A stretch of DNA of 64,000 nucleotides from CAYVRJ01 sp964453645 (GTDB taxonomy: Bacteria > Bacillota > Clostridia > Christensenellales > JAWKQI01), in assembly GCA_964453645.1 (NCBI GenBank), contig CAYVRJ010000001.1, positions 290,577 through 354,576 of the forward strand, read 5' to 3'. Below are positions 18,065 through 26,613 of the stretch, in pieces (positions within the stretch are counted from its first letter, which is position 1; every line of letters starts with the position of its first letter). The notes under the pieces are model-generated. The model did not search any database, was not told the DNA's origin, and saw only the letters and a program-made list of their open reading frames with translations. Position numbers and translations under genes: made by a program.

Positions 18065-18826
18065 ATGATCCAATCTACGAAAACTGCAGCAAATGCAATC
18101 TTTGCACAACAGCAACGGGTTGACGTAATCGCTTCCAACTTAGCGAATGTCAACACAGTGGGTTATAAAAGTTCCAGAGTGGATTTTAAAGAGGCACTCT
18201 ATCAAACCATACTGAGACCTGTGCAGCCTCAGGACGATTTAAACCTTCGCCAAGGCGCAGGCGTCATCTTAGGCAACACCGTGAAGAGCTTTCGCCAGGG
18301 AGCCATGATGAGCACCGGTATGTCTACAGACTTTCACTTGGAAGGCAAAGGATTCTTTGCCCTAGAGAACTCAAACGGAGACATCGTGTTTACCAGAGAC
18401 GGAAATTTTAAAGTGAGTGCTGAACCCAACGGAAATTTCTTGGTTGCAAACGATGGAGCATACGTCTTGGACGTAAACGGCAACAGAGTGCAGATTCAAG
18501 GCACTGGTGCCGACTTAAAAGTAAATGGAGAAGGATATTTAATCGATGCTGCGAATGTGCCCTATGGACAGCTGGCACGGTTCACCTTTATGAACCCCTC
18601 TGGTCTTTCGGCAATCGGCGCAAACCGCTTTGCAGCAACAGACGCATCGGGCGGCCCCACGGCCGACAACACAACTCTTGTGAAGCAGGGTTATCTTGAA
18701 AACTCAAACATTGAGATGGCCACAGAAATGACAAGGCTGATGCGTGCACAAAGAGCACTTTCCTTGGCATCCCGTGCATTAACCACGGCTGACAATATGG
18801 ATGGTGCAGCAATTAATCTGAGATAA
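18065..18826 (+). CDS. flhP: flagellar hook-basal body protein, FlhP/FlgG type
   Basis: 253 residues with the same architecture as the gene before it: VDVIASNLANVNTVGYKSSR at the N-terminus, FHLEGKGFFALENSNGDIVF in the middle and NIEMATEMTRLMRAQRALSL at the C-terminus. It is the second distal-rod paralogue (FlhP/FlgG). It follows flhO after 23 bases with the site AAGGAGA. A strict split between FlgF and FlgG roles cannot be made from sequence alone. Confidence 0.9.
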   Translation: MIQSTKTAANAIFAQQQRVDVIASNLANVNTVGYKSSRVDFKEALYQTILRPVQPQDDLNLRQGAGVILGNTVKSFRQGAMMSTGMSTDFHLEGKGFFALENSNGDIVFTRDGNFKVSAEPNGNFLVANDGAYVLDVNGNRVQIQGTGADLKVNGEGYLIDAANVPYGQLARFTFMNPSGLSAIGANRFAATDASGGPTADNTTLVKQGYLENSNIEMATEMTRLMRAQRALSLASRALTTADNMDGAAINLR

Positions 18827-18845
18827 TAACATATTATAAGATAGA

Positions 18846-18862
18846 GCTGTTATAATAACAGA
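18846..18862. promoter_or_regulatory. short palindrome over a -10-like sequence
   Basis: CTGTTAT-A-ATAACAG forms a 7-base perfect inverted repeat that contains TATAAT (18851-18856). It lies in the 74-base gap before the yvyF-like gene. A matching -35 is not clear. It could be an operator or a small hairpin; I see no way to decide. Confidence 0.3.
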
Positions 18863-18900
18863 GTTATTGAACAATACTAAGAGCGAAGAGGTTTTAAAAA

Positions 18901-19332
18901 ATGGAATTCAAACCAAAGAAATGCAAATGGTGCGGACGATTGTTCCAAAACAGTGCTCACGATATCTGTGCGGACTGTATTAAAAAATTGGATGATGACT
19001 TCCTCGTTGCAAGAGATTACATTTATGAAAACCCGACCACGAATATTGCCACCCTGTGTGAAGACACGGGTATTGAAGAGCGAGAAATTATGCACTTTCT
19101 GCGGGAAGGCAGGCTGATCCTTTCATCGGCCGATGCTGGACTGCGGTGTGAGAAGTGCGCTGCGCCGATTAGTACGGGACGGTTCTGTAGGAATTGCCAG
19201 GATAAGCTGAAAAATGCTTTTGGCACCACGTCTACCGAAACAAGCAACCAACCCGATACATATAAAAAAGATGACTCTGATCAAATGGTTAAACGAAGGA
19301 ATGTTATGCATACCTTTAGTGATAAAAAATAA
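18901..19332 (+). CDS. yvyF: flagellar operon protein YvyF (TIGR03826 family)
   Basis: 143 residues. Two zinc-ribbon-like Cys pairs sit at the N-terminus (CKWCGRLFQNS, CADC) and two more near residues 81-100 (CEKC, CRNC). Between them is a helix-turn-helix-like segment (IATLCEDTGIEEREIMHFLR). The arrangement and the position before flgM are those of YvyF, a small protein of Bacillota motility operons whose function is poorly known; DNA or protein binding is suspected. Confidence 0.88.
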   Translation: MEFKPKKCKWCGRLFQNSAHDICADCIKKLDDDFLVARDYIYENPTTNIATLCEDTGIEEREIMHFLREGRLILSSADAGLRCEKCAAPISTGRFCRNCQDKLKNAFGTTSTETSNQPDTYKKDDSDQMVKRRNVMHTFSDKK

Positions 19333-19356
19333 TTAACAGAACAGGCAGGAAGTATC

Positions 19357-19629
19357 ATGAACATCAATCAGATCAAGGCAAGCGCAATATCGCAATATCA
19401 AGCAACGGCAAGAGTGTCCCGGGTAAAGAGCCCCATTCCCGTTCAGGAACCCGATAGCTTTGTTATTTCTAACGACACAAAGATATATTCGGAAGCGTAT
19501 ATGACTTTAAAGAAAATGCTGCAAGCCGAAAATATCAATGCTGCGAAAATCAGCCAGCTCAAAACCGAAATCGAAAAGGGAACCTATAGTGTCGATCCGT
19601 CGGCAGTGGCTGATAAAATCTTAGGATAA
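19357..19629 (+). CDS. flgM: anti-sigma-28 factor FlgM
   Basis: 90 residues. The C-terminal half (YMTLKKMLQAENINAAKISQ, followed by LKTEIEKGTYSVDPSAVADK) is the conserved sigma-28 binding region of FlgM. The N-terminus is predicted disordered, as in other FlgM proteins. FlgM holds the fliA product until the hook is complete. It sits in the order yvyF-flgM-flgN-flgK-flgL, standard for Bacillota. Confidence 0.93.
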   Translation: MNINQIKASAISQYQATARVSRVKSPIPVQEPDSFVISNDTKIYSEAYMTLKKMLQAENINAAKISQLKTEIEKGTYSVDPSAVADKILG

Positions 19630-19645
19630 AAATTGGAGACTACAA

Positions 19646-20137
19646 TTGAGCGATATTCAAGCTGTTGTAAACGTTTTAAACGAATTGCGTGATACTTATG
19701 AAGAAATATATGCACTTTCTTTGCAAAAGAAAGCTGCAATTGTTGAGTCCAACGCCGATCTTGTGGGCAGCCTTACCGCAAAGGAATGGACTTTAATTAA
19801 AAAAGCAACGAAGCTGGAAGACGGCAGAGTTTTACTTGTTGAGGAAATTGCCAAAGAGAATGGAAAAGACCAACTCAATATGAGCGAGCTCATTGAGATT
19901 TCGGGAGAGCATGCGTCAGATTTGCGCCATGCAAGCCAAACTCTTGTTGAAATACTAAAAAAGCAAAGCGAGATAAATGAGCTGAACAAACAGCTCCTAG
20001 AAGTACATTTTGATTATATAAACTTTATCGTCGATGTTTACTCTCACCGGGAGCAGCCCAGCAATATCTATGGCAGCTCCGGTTTGGAGAGGGACTTTGC
20101 CGAGCAGAGTTTGGGATTATTAGATAGTGAGGTTTAA
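19646..20137 (+). CDS. flgN: flagellar export chaperone FlgN
   Basis: 163 residues, almost entirely alpha-helical with heptad spacing, as in FlgN. The start is TTG with TTGGAGA upstream. FlgN keeps the hook-filament junction proteins FlgK and FlgL in an export-ready state. The gene is directly before flgK with a 2-base gap, which supports the call more strongly than the low sequence conservation of the family. Confidence 0.85.
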   Translation: MSDIQAVVNVLNELRDTYEEIYALSLQKKAAIVESNADLVGSLTAKEWTLIKKATKLEDGRVLLVEEIAKENGKDQLNMSELIEISGEHASDLRHASQTLVEILKKQSEINELNKQLLEVHFDYINFIVDVYSHREQPSNIYGSSGLERDFAEQSLGLLDSEV

Positions 20138-20139
20138 CC

Positions 20140-21678
20140 ATGAGATCAACTTTTACGGGACTTAATATAGGTGCTTCGGGGCTTCGCATGGCTCAGATCA
20201 ACCTGGATTTAACGGGTCACAACATTGCCAACGCTGAAACAATTGGTTATACGCGCCAGCGCATGAACACTGCGGCGATTCCGCCCGCATCACTGGTACA
20301 GCTATTAGCCAGCGATAAGCGCAGTCTCACGGGCAAAGGTGTTGAACCGCTCTACATTGAGCAGATTCGAAATCCATTTTTAGATATGCAGTACCGCAAG
20401 GAAAATGCGGCAACACAGTATTTAAACTCAAAGGAACAGCACTATGGTGAAATCGAAGGGCTGTTCAACACGGAGTTGGATAAAATCGATCAGAACACCA
20501 ACATTTCCAGTGTGTTCACATCGTTTTATAAAAGCTTATATAGCTTGACAGAAAACCCTGCGGATCTCAGCATTCGCAAAAACTTAGTTGAAAATGCTGC
20601 AAAGATGGTGGATTCCTTTAACGATTATGCAAAGCGTTTGATTGAAAAACAGGCGGATATGAACGGCTGTGTAAAGACAAACGTTGGGCAGATCAATGAC
20701 ATTGCAGAATCCATCGCTCAGTTAAACGAAAAGATTTATTCCTATGAGCTTTACGGCGCAAAGGCCAACGATTTAAGAGACCAACGAAACGTTTTGTTGG
20801 ATCAACTGTCGGGCATTGTGGATATGAAATACTACGAGGACTTGGGCGGCAAGCTGGTTGTTGAAATAGACGGGGGAACCTTAGTCAACCACAACAACTT
20901 CAACAAGCTCATGACTGTAGACAATGAGCCAAATCCCATTGCTGGCGGGCCTATGCTCTCCAACGTATATTGGCAGGATTCAGCGGGTAATCCTACATAT
21001 AAGGTCAACCCTAAGAGCGGTGAGATCAAATCGTATATGGATTTGTGTGTGGGTAACTCGGATGACAACAAGGGTATTCCCCACCTGTTGGGTGAACTCA
21101 ATAAACTGTGCCAAAAGATCACAAAAGAGTTTAACGAAGCGCACATGCAGGGTTGGACGCTGAACAACGGCGCTACTGCTTCGCAGACGGGCATCAAGTT
21201 CTTCGTAGATGCTTCTCCCACTCACGATGCATCGGGGGTTACTGCACTGAACTTTGCAATAAATCCCGATATTTTAAGAGATGCAAACCTAATTGCAGCA
21301 TCCGATAAACCCGTGGGCAGTGCTACGGCTGAAGGCAACGATCAGCGGGGCAACAATGTAAACGCATTAAAGTTGGTTGGTTTGATCACCAAAAAGGATG
21401 CCAACGGCAACCCGGACAACTTCGATTCAGCGTATCGTGGCATCATCGTTTCCATCGGTATTGAGATGGCTTCCATCGTGCGCCAGCGCTCCACTCAAGA
21501 AGTGGTGCAGTCTCAGATTATTAATTCGAGAAAATCTATGTCCGACGTTTCTTTGGACGAAGAAATGACCAACGTAGTTCGGTTTGGCCACTCATACAAC
21601 GCAGCTGCACGCATTATCACCTCCATGGACGAGGTGTTGGAAACACTGATCAACAAAGTGGGCATCGTGGGCAGATAA
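20140..21678 (+). CDS. flgK: flagellar hook-associated protein 1 FlgK
   Basis: 512 residues. The N-terminal axial signature LDLTGHNIANAETIGYTRQR, the central Q/N-rich region and the C-terminal segment (VSLDEEMTNVVRFGHSYNAA) are diagnostic of FlgK, the first hook-filament junction protein. Length fits the family. It is followed after 21 bases by flgL. Confidence 0.95.
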   Translation: MRSTFTGLNIGASGLRMAQINLDLTGHNIANAETIGYTRQRMNTAAIPPASLVQLLASDKRSLTGKGVEPLYIEQIRNPFLDMQYRKENAATQYLNSKEQHYGEIEGLFNTELDKIDQNTNISSVFTSFYKSLYSLTENPADLSIRKNLVENAAKMVDSFNDYAKRLIEKQADMNGCVKTNVGQINDIAESIAQLNEKIYSYELYGAKANDLRDQRNVLLDQLSGIVDMKYYEDLGGKLVVEIDGGTLVNHNNFNKLMTVDNEPNPIAGGPMLSNVYWQDSAGNPTYKVNPKSGEIKSYMDLCVGNSDDNKGIPHLLGELNKLCQKITKEFNEAHMQGWTLNNGATASQTGIKFFVDASPTHDASGVTALNFAINPDILRDANLIAASDKPVGSATAEGNDQRGNNVNALKLVGLITKKDANGNPDNFDSAYRGIIVSIGIEMASIVRQRSTQEVVQSQIINSRKSMSDVSLDEEMTNVVRFGHSYNAAARIITSMDEVLETLINKVGIVGR

Positions 21679-21699
21679 ACATATAAGGAGTGAATTGAT

Positions 21700-22746
21700 A
21701 TGAGAATAACAAATTCAATGATGGTAAACACATTGCTCAAAAACATGAACGGCAATTTGCGAACCATGGATAAATATACAACCCAGTTGGGCACGCAGAG
21801 GAGAATCACCAGATTATCCGATGATGCCATTGGCGTGCTGAATTCTATGAATGCCAGAAAACGGCTGCTGAACGTTCAGCAGTATCAGGACAACGTGGTG
21901 GCAGCAGCATCCTATGTCAACCAAACGGATTCATCCCTGCAAGAGATGAGTAAGATGGTGACTGAAATTAGAACCAATTTAATCGATGCATCCACAGATA
22001 TTAAAATGTGGGACGACAGAGAAAAAATTGCAAAAATTGTGGATGAATATAAGAACCACATCACCCAGTCCATCGGCAATACAGCCGTTGGCGGAAAATA
22101 CATCTTTGCCGGATACAACTCCACAAAGCAACCCTTTACTGTGGATGGAACCGGTAAGGTGTTGTACAACGGTGTGGACATTGCAAATCCCGACATCGAT
22201 ATGTCAAAGACCATGGCGCAGATCGAAGCGGAAGAATTGATCGCCAATCCAGCCCTAGATCCCACAGATCCCACCACATACACCCCCAGATATAAAGTAA
22301 ATAAAGAGATTCGGGACGAGTTGGAGCAAAACTTCCAGTTGGAAGTGGGAACCGGGTTGAAGATGGACGTTTCCTTTAACGGTGCGGAAATCATGGGTGT
22401 TGGAAAGGACAGTATCTTTTACAAACTCGATCAGTTGCTGGTCGAACTGAATAATCCAGCGGCAGACATCAGCAAGCTTTCGGGTTTTATTAAGGACTTA
22501 GACGATTTCTCTCAGCACAACTTGCAAAACCTGTCCACCGTGGGTGCCAGGGAGACCAGGCTGGAGCTGTTAGAAAACCGCTATGGCGTGGATGAGATCA
22601 ACTATACCGACAACATGTCCAGCATTGAGGACATCGATGTTGCGGAAGTGATCACCAAATATTTGATGGCTGATTCCGTATATAAAGCAGCATTGCAAAC
22701 GGGTGCCAAAGTCATCATGCCCACTTTAATGGATTTTCTCCGCTAA
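21700..22746 (+). CDS. flgL: flagellar hook-associated protein 3 FlgL
   Basis: 348 residues. The flagellin-like N-terminus (MRITNSMMVNTLLKNMNGNL, with RLSDDAIGVLNSMNARKRL) and C-terminus (MSSIEDIDVAEVITKYLMAD) identify FlgL, the second junction protein. A perfect AAGGAGTGA ribosome binding site precedes the ATG. No flagellin gene lies in the window. Confidence 0.94.
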   Translation: MRITNSMMVNTLLKNMNGNLRTMDKYTTQLGTQRRITRLSDDAIGVLNSMNARKRLLNVQQYQDNVVAAASYVNQTDSSLQEMSKMVTEIRTNLIDASTDIKMWDDREKIAKIVDEYKNHITQSIGNTAVGGKYIFAGYNSTKQPFTVDGTGKVLYNGVDIANPDIDMSKTMAQIEAEELIANPALDPTDPTTYTPRYKVNKEIRDELEQNFQLEVGTGLKMDVSFNGAEIMGVGKDSIFYKLDQLLVELNNPAADISKLSGFIKDLDDFSQHNLQNLSTVGARETRLELLENRYGVDEINYTDNMSSIEDIDVAEVITKYLMADSVYKAALQTGAKVIMPTLMDFLR

Positions 22747-22800
22747 GGGAAAACATAGATTTTAGGCAAGAAGCCGAATAATGTATGAAAGGAGTTCATT

Positions 22801-23394
22801 ATGGCGCAATTGAATATAACAACAGTTAAGCCGGTTATCGAAATTCGGACTACAAACGCTAAAATGCAAATCAACAGTCGAAGACCAAGGTTTAAGGTGA
22901 GTGGTGAGGGCACAAAGCTCAATATTTCCAGAAAAGCACCGACTTTTTACATGGATACTTTGCAAGTCAAGGCGGAAAGGGGTACACCTTCCTCCGAGCA
23001 GCAAAGCATTCAGTTAAAGGCTGAATCTCAGCAAGCGATCATGGATGGAACTGCCAGGATTGCCACGGAAGGAGCTAGGGTATCTGCCCTTGAAAATACA
23101 AACGACTCCGTTGCAGAAGTTCTCAAGAGCAGGGAGACGAGAAGGCCCACCAGCATCAACGTTGGTATGGTGCCCAGTGATCGACCACCTGTTGAGTGGG
23201 ATATGGGGTACTTCAACGTAGAATGGTCACCGGACACACAGACCTTGGAGTGGCAGGGAGAGTTCAAACCACAAATCAGCGTATCTCCCCACAGTGTGGA
23301 AATCACAATCAAGGAGTACGGCAGCATTAAAATAACAGTGGATGAATCCAAGCTGCCTAAAGTGAGCGGAAAAAAAGTGGATGTTAAAATGTAG
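22801..23394 (+). CDS. DUF6470 family flagellar-cluster protein (YviE-like)
   Basis: 197 residues with no signal peptide and no membrane helix. It starts MAQLNITTVKPVIEIRTTNA, the usual beginning of this family, and contains the segment PPVEWDMGYFNVEWSPDTQT also common in it. In Bacillota the gene lies between flgL and fliW (yviE in Bacillus). Its function is unknown. A long hairpin follows and separates it from fliW. Confidence 0.85.
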   Translation: MAQLNITTVKPVIEIRTTNAKMQINSRRPRFKVSGEGTKLNISRKAPTFYMDTLQVKAERGTPSSEQQSIQLKAESQQAIMDGTARIATEGARVSALENTNDSVAEVLKSRETRRPTSINVGMVPSDRPPVEWDMGYFNVEWSPDTQTLEWQGEFKPQISVSPHSVEITIKEYGSIKITVDESKLPKVSGKKVDVKM

Positions 23395-23407
23395 TATTGT
23401 TTCTATA

Positions 23408-23456
23408 AAATAACCGCAGGCCAAATCTAAAAAGTTTGGTTAAGATGCGGTTATTT
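23408..23456 (+). terminator. long hairpin between DUF6470 gene and fliW
   Basis: AAATAACCGCA at 23408-23418 pairs perfectly with TGCGGTTATTT at 23446-23456, and CCAAA/TTTGG pair inside the loop (23421-23425 with 23435-23439). There is only a short T tract (within the stem) and no long T run after it. It may be a terminator, partial terminator or mRNA-stability element ahead of fliW-csrA. Confidence 0.55.
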
Positions 23457-23488
23457 GCGTATACTATGAGTATTAAGGAGAAGTACCA

Positions 23489-23974
23489 ATGATAATTGAA
23501 TCGTCACGGTTTGGAACAGTTGAAGTAGCAGAAGACAGTATTATTAATTTTCCCGAAGGGATTTTAGCTTTTGAAGATGAAAAGCAATTTGTTATTTTAA
23601 CATGTGATCAAACCGACCCTGTTCAATGGCTGCACAGCGTGCAAAATCCATATATCGCACTGCCCATTGTCAATCCATTTATCTTAAAACCCGACTATAG
23701 TGTTGAAGTGGACGACAGTGAGTTAGATATTATCAAGACAACTAGCGAAGAAGATATTATTGTCTATTGTATTACTGTGCTGCCCGAAGAACTTTCAAAA
23801 GTAACCATAAATTTGGTTGCCCCCGTGTTAATCAACTATAAGATTAGTGTGGGCAAGCAAGTTGTGATGGGCGTGGTGGATGATAAACTAATTCGTTATC
23901 CCGCATTTGATATGCTTTTGAATTATTATAGGGAGGTGGCAAAGGATGCTGGTACTGTCCCGCAAGGCGAGTGA
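23489..23974 (+). CDS. fliW: flagellar assembly factor FliW
   Basis: 161 residues. The motifs FPEGILAFEDEKQFVIL and NPYIALPIVNPFILKPDY are characteristic of FliW. FliW binds flagellin and, when free, binds and inhibits CsrA, so flagellin translation follows export. The gene overlaps csrA by 29 bases, the usual arrangement, and the encoded pair is complete. Confidence 0.95.
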   Translation: MIIESSRFGTVEVAEDSIINFPEGILAFEDEKQFVILTCDQTDPVQWLHSVQNPYIALPIVNPFILKPDYSVEVDDSELDIIKTTSEEDIIVYCITVLPEELSKVTINLVAPVLINYKISVGKQVVMGVVDDKLIRYPAFDMLLNYYREVAKDAGTVPQGE

Positions 23975-24173
23975 TTCAATTTTAATTGGAACAGACATTA
24001 AAATAACGGTACTGAGTGTGGAGGGCGAACGGGTGAGAATAGGAATTGATGCACCAAAGAGCGTTCGAATCCTAAGACAGGAAACGATCAACAAGAGTAC
24101 AGATGAAAACAAAATTGCAGCCCAATCGGCAATGAGTTTATCTGAAATTTTCCGTCTGATGGATAAAAAATAA
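23946..24173 (+). CDS. csrA: carbon storage regulator CsrA
   Basis: 75 residues, start ATG inside the fliW gene after the site GGGAGGTGGC. It has the full CsrA fold (MLVLSRKASDSILIGTDIKI, GERVRIGIDAPKSVRILRQE). CsrA represses translation of target mRNAs such as hag by binding GGA motifs. Its regulator FliW is encoded just upstream. It is the last gene of the flagellar cluster. Confidence 0.96.
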   Translation: MLVLSRKASDSILIGTDIKITVLSVEGERVRIGIDAPKSVRILRQETINKSTDENKIAAQSAMSLSEIFRLMDKK

Positions 24174-24250
24174 AGGTTGACAACTCAACCTTGTTTTTGT
24201 ATAATAACGATTGTTGCCGCATTATTTTGTCATAAAGCGGCACAAAATTT

Positions 24251-24321
24251 AGCGGAATTGTGTAATGGTAGCACCTACGACTCTGACTCGTATTGTCTAG
24301 GTTCGAATCCTAGTTCCGCTG
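24251..24321 (+). tRNA. tRNA-Gln (anticodon CTG)
   Basis: Acceptor AGCGGAA pairs with TTCCGCT (24314-24320). The D-arm is GTG-loop-CAC, the anticodon arm TACGA-CTCTGAC-TCGTA with anticodon CTG, and the T-arm CTAGG-TTCGAAT-CCTAG. CCA is not encoded. Discriminator base G at 24321. Confidence 0.93.
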
Positions 24322-24349
24322 TCCAGCGGGTTACTAACCCGCAATTTTT

Positions 24350-24421
24350 GCCCTCTTAGTCTAGCGGTCAGGACGCCGCCCTCTCACGGCGGTATCAGGG
24401 GTTCGATTCCCCTAGGGGGTG
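24350..24421 (+). tRNA. tRNA-Glu (anticodon CTC)
   Basis: Acceptor GCCCTCT pairs with AGGGGGT (one G-U at each of two positions). The anticodon arm is CCGCC-CTCTCAC-GGCGG with anticodon CTC, and the T-arm AGGGG-TTCGATT-CCCCT. Discriminator G at 24421, no encoded CCA. It follows tRNA-Gln after 28 bases and is probably co-transcribed with it. Confidence 0.93.
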
Positions 24422-24424
24422 TTT

Positions 24425-24463
24425 AAAAAATATATCCTTGCAAAGCAAGGATATATTTTTTTT
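24425..24463 (+). terminator. intrinsic terminator after the tRNA genes
   Basis: A perfect inverted repeat (AATATATCCTTGC / GCAAGGATATATT with loop AAA) flanked by A residues on the left and nine T residues on the right. It acts as a strong rho-independent terminator on the plus strand and possibly on both strands. Confidence 0.9.
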
Positions 24464-24518
24464 ATAAATAGTTCGTGGGAATCGAACCGCCATAAATCAA
24501 AAATATATTATTATAACA

Positions 24519-24557
24519 TGACATGCTGTTGTCGAATTAGCTGTGATAAGATATATT
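24519..24557 (+). promoter_or_regulatory. promoter with palindromic box, zinc-ribbon gene
   Basis: TTGTCG at 24529-24534, a 17-base spacer and TATATT at 24552-24557. The -35 is overlapped by the palindromic box TGACA-TGCTGT-TGTCG (24519-24534). The same box type occurs at four other places in the window (see findings). Confidence 0.5.
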
Positions 24558-24596
24558 TGTAATGAAAATTACAATAAATATTTGGAGAGTATTAAA

Positions 24597-24854
24597 ATGC
24601 AAGAGATGTTTTGTCAAAGTTGTGGCATGCCTATGGGAGGCGATGAATTGTTTGGAACAAACGCTGATGGAAGCAAAAACACCGAGTATTGCAAATACTG
24701 TTTTGAAAACGGTGCCTTCACCTTTAGTGGGACCATGGAGGAAATGATTGAAATCTGCGTGCCCCACATGGTTGAGGGGGGGTCTGCCAAGAGCGAAGAT
24801 GAAGCGAGAAAAATGATGGGCGAATGGTTTCCAAAACTCAAACGCTGGCAATAA
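24597..24854 (+). CDS. putative zinc-ribbon domain protein
   Basis: 85 residues from the ATG at 24597, which has GGAGAG at the right distance. The protein has two CxxC-type pairs (FCQSCGMPM, CKYCFENG) followed by a helical tail ending in a short Trp-containing motif. It matches the putative zinc-ribbon family that is often fused or adjacent to AraC effector-binding (GyrI-like) domains. A role as a small regulator or sensor is suspected, not shown. Upstream in-frame extension to 24543 lacks a ribosome binding site. Confidence 0.75.
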   Translation: MQEMFCQSCGMPMGGDELFGTNADGSKNTEYCKYCFENGAFTFSGTMEEMIEICVPHMVEGGSAKSEDEARKMMGEWFPKLKRWQ

Positions 24855-24862
24855 TAGATGCA

Positions 24863-24900
24863 TAAATATTCGGTGTGAGTTCTATCATACCGAATATTTA
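24863..24900. terminator. 16-bp hairpin after the zinc-ribbon gene
   Basis: Bases 24863-24878 and 24885-24900 are inverted repeats of 16 base pairs with a single G-U pair and a 6-base loop. No T run follows. It lies between the zinc-ribbon gene and the YoaP-like gene and probably ends or attenuates the first transcript. Confidence 0.6.
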
Positions 24901-24920
24901 CGTTAGATGGGAGAATTTAC

Positions 24921-25667
24921 ATGAGTGATTTTAAGACTATTACCCTGGATCAGTTAGAGAGCGAACATCTTTGCTGTGCCATTGGAGATAAAAAACACCA
25001 ATGTGGAGTGGATGTAAAAAAGGCTTGGTTAAAGGACAGGATTGCTGAAGGACATACTTTTAGGAAACTCGACGAAAGAGGTAAAGTATTTATCGAGTAT
25101 GCACCGCTTGAAACGGCTTGGGTTCCAGTGAATGGGCACAATTACATGTACATCTATTGCCTGTGGGTATCGGGATCCTTTAAGGGAAAGGGTTATGCAA
25201 CATCCTTGCTCTCACACTGTATTGAGGATGCTATGCAGCGTGGAAAGTCCGGCGTATGTATTCTCAGTGCAAAAAAGAAAAAACCTTTTTTAGCAGAGAA
25301 AGGGTTTATGATCAAACACGGATTTGAAGTTGTAGACTCTATAAATGAGTACGAGCTGCTAGCGCGATCCTTCGATGGAACAAAACCTTCTTTTGCAAGC
25401 AGTGCAAGGCGTGGAGAAATTGATAGCAACGATTTAACAATTTATTATTCCCCCCAATGTCCGTATATCCCCAATTGTATTGAGCAAGTGGAACACTTTT
25501 GCCAAAGCAACAAAATACCCTTTGAAGCGATTGCGGTTGATACTTTGGAAAAAGCAAAGACAGTTCCGTGTTGTTTTAACAACTGGGCGGTATTTTGGAA
25601 CGGAAAGTTTGAAACTGTACATTTATTAAACGAGGGAAACTTAAAGAAACTGCTCAAAATGACTTAG
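24921..25667 (+). CDS. GNAT N-acetyltransferase with YoaP-like domain
   Basis: 248 residues. The N-terminal part (about 1-150) is a GNAT fold with the acetyl-CoA loop CLWVSGSFKGKGYATSLL. The C-terminal ~95 residues form a YoaP-like, thioredoxin-like domain with a Cys-containing motif (YYSPQCPYIPNCIEQVEHFC). The target is unknown. The Shine-Dalgarno GATGGGAGA precedes the ATG. The gene ends 10 bases before the convergent WYL gene. Confidence 0.85.
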   Translation: MSDFKTITLDQLESEHLCCAIGDKKHQCGVDVKKAWLKDRIAEGHTFRKLDERGKVFIEYAPLETAWVPVNGHNYMYIYCLWVSGSFKGKGYATSLLSHCIEDAMQRGKSGVCILSAKKKKPFLAEKGFMIKHGFEVVDSINEYELLARSFDGTKPSFASSARRGEIDSNDLTIYYSPQCPYIPNCIEQVEHFCQSNKIPFEAIAVDTLEKAKTVPCCFNNWAVFWNGKFETVHLLNEGNLKKLLKMT

Positions 25668-25677
25668 TTGTTCTTAA

Positions 25678-26613
25678 TCATAACGTCAGCTTTATTTGCC
25701 AATGGATTCGTTCTCGAATTTGTTCCAAAAATTTATGGGGGCCCAACACCTTTACCATAGGCCCAAAGCTGAGCAAACGGATGAGCAGTTCGGTTTCGTC
25801 CTGTGCGTCATAAAAAATACGGCATGTGTAGCTGTCTGTAACTTCGTCGTATTCCGTTTGTTTTTCCATGGATGCAAATTGCAGCATATAGCGTTCCAGC
25901 GCATTTCGCTCGTTGCGTATCTGCAAAACAACGGGTTCGTTGGATATGTCTGCGCCCACAATCGTAGGGTCAATCCTGCAAACCCCATTGGGTAAAACCA
26001 TCACAGATTGTATTCTCGATAAATTCAAAACTGCCTTTAAATTGCGCCTAGATGGTATATGCTGCGCAATCAGCCGAAACTTATCATCCCTTGGGGAATA
26101 GTTGAGCTTCAAGGGCATGTAGCTGTTGTTGGAATGGTTCCCCTTGCCGCTGTCATACTCGATGCGCAACGGATATTTATCCTTTATCGCATGTAAAATT
26201 GTTCTGAAATTGGTGATATATGCAGTATCGCCGAAATTGTCCCCATCCCCAGCAGCATCAAAATAGTGAAAGTCATCGCTTTCAAATAACGGTGAAACAT
26301 CGCAGAGCAGTTCGTTTATTTTGCTCCGCTGGGTTTCGTCGAGAAAAAGCTGCATCCGTCGGTCATGTAACAACGCTTTTAACCATGCTTTTTGCAGATG
26401 GGTCATAGGCAGTTTAAGGCTGGCCGAATTGATGTTGAAGTTCCACTCCCCCGACGCAATATTCGGGTTGATAAAATAAACACTTTCGTCAAAGGCGTGT
26501 GAAGTGATGATTTGCGTAATCCTCTCCTGAGTAAGAGGCCCCTGTTGGGCTTCCTCTAAAATATGCCGCATTGCGGTGAAGTAACAGCTATAGATCTCCG
26601 AAAACAGTTCCAT
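25678..26613 (-). CDS. WYL-domain regulator 2 of the RNA-repair locus
   Basis: 311 residues. The WYL domain covers about 130-230 (ILHAIKDKYPLRIEYDSG, MPLKLNYSPRDDKFRLIAQH, then LNLSRIQSVMVL), followed by a conserved C-terminal domain. I find no clear N-terminal helix-turn-helix, so it may act together with its neighbour. WYL domains sense nucleic acids or nucleotides and are common in regulators of defence and repair. Its ATG follows the stop of the other WYL gene with no gap (TGA-ATG), which implies translational coupling. Confidence 0.8.
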   Translation of the reverse strand: MELFSEIYSCYFTAMRHILEEAQQGPLTQERITQIITSHAFDESVYFINPNIASGEWNFNINSASLKLPMTHLQKAWLKALLHDRRMQLFLDETQRSKINELLCDVSPLFESDDFHYFDAAGDGDNFGDTAYITNFRTILHAIKDKYPLRIEYDSGKGNHSNNSYMPLKLNYSPRDDKFRLIAQHIPSRRNLKAVLNLSRIQSVMVLPNGVCRIDPTIVGADISNEPVVLQIRNERNALERYMLQFASMEKQTEYDEVTDSYTCRIFYDAQDETELLIRLLSFGPMVKVLGPHKFLEQIRERIHWQIKLTL

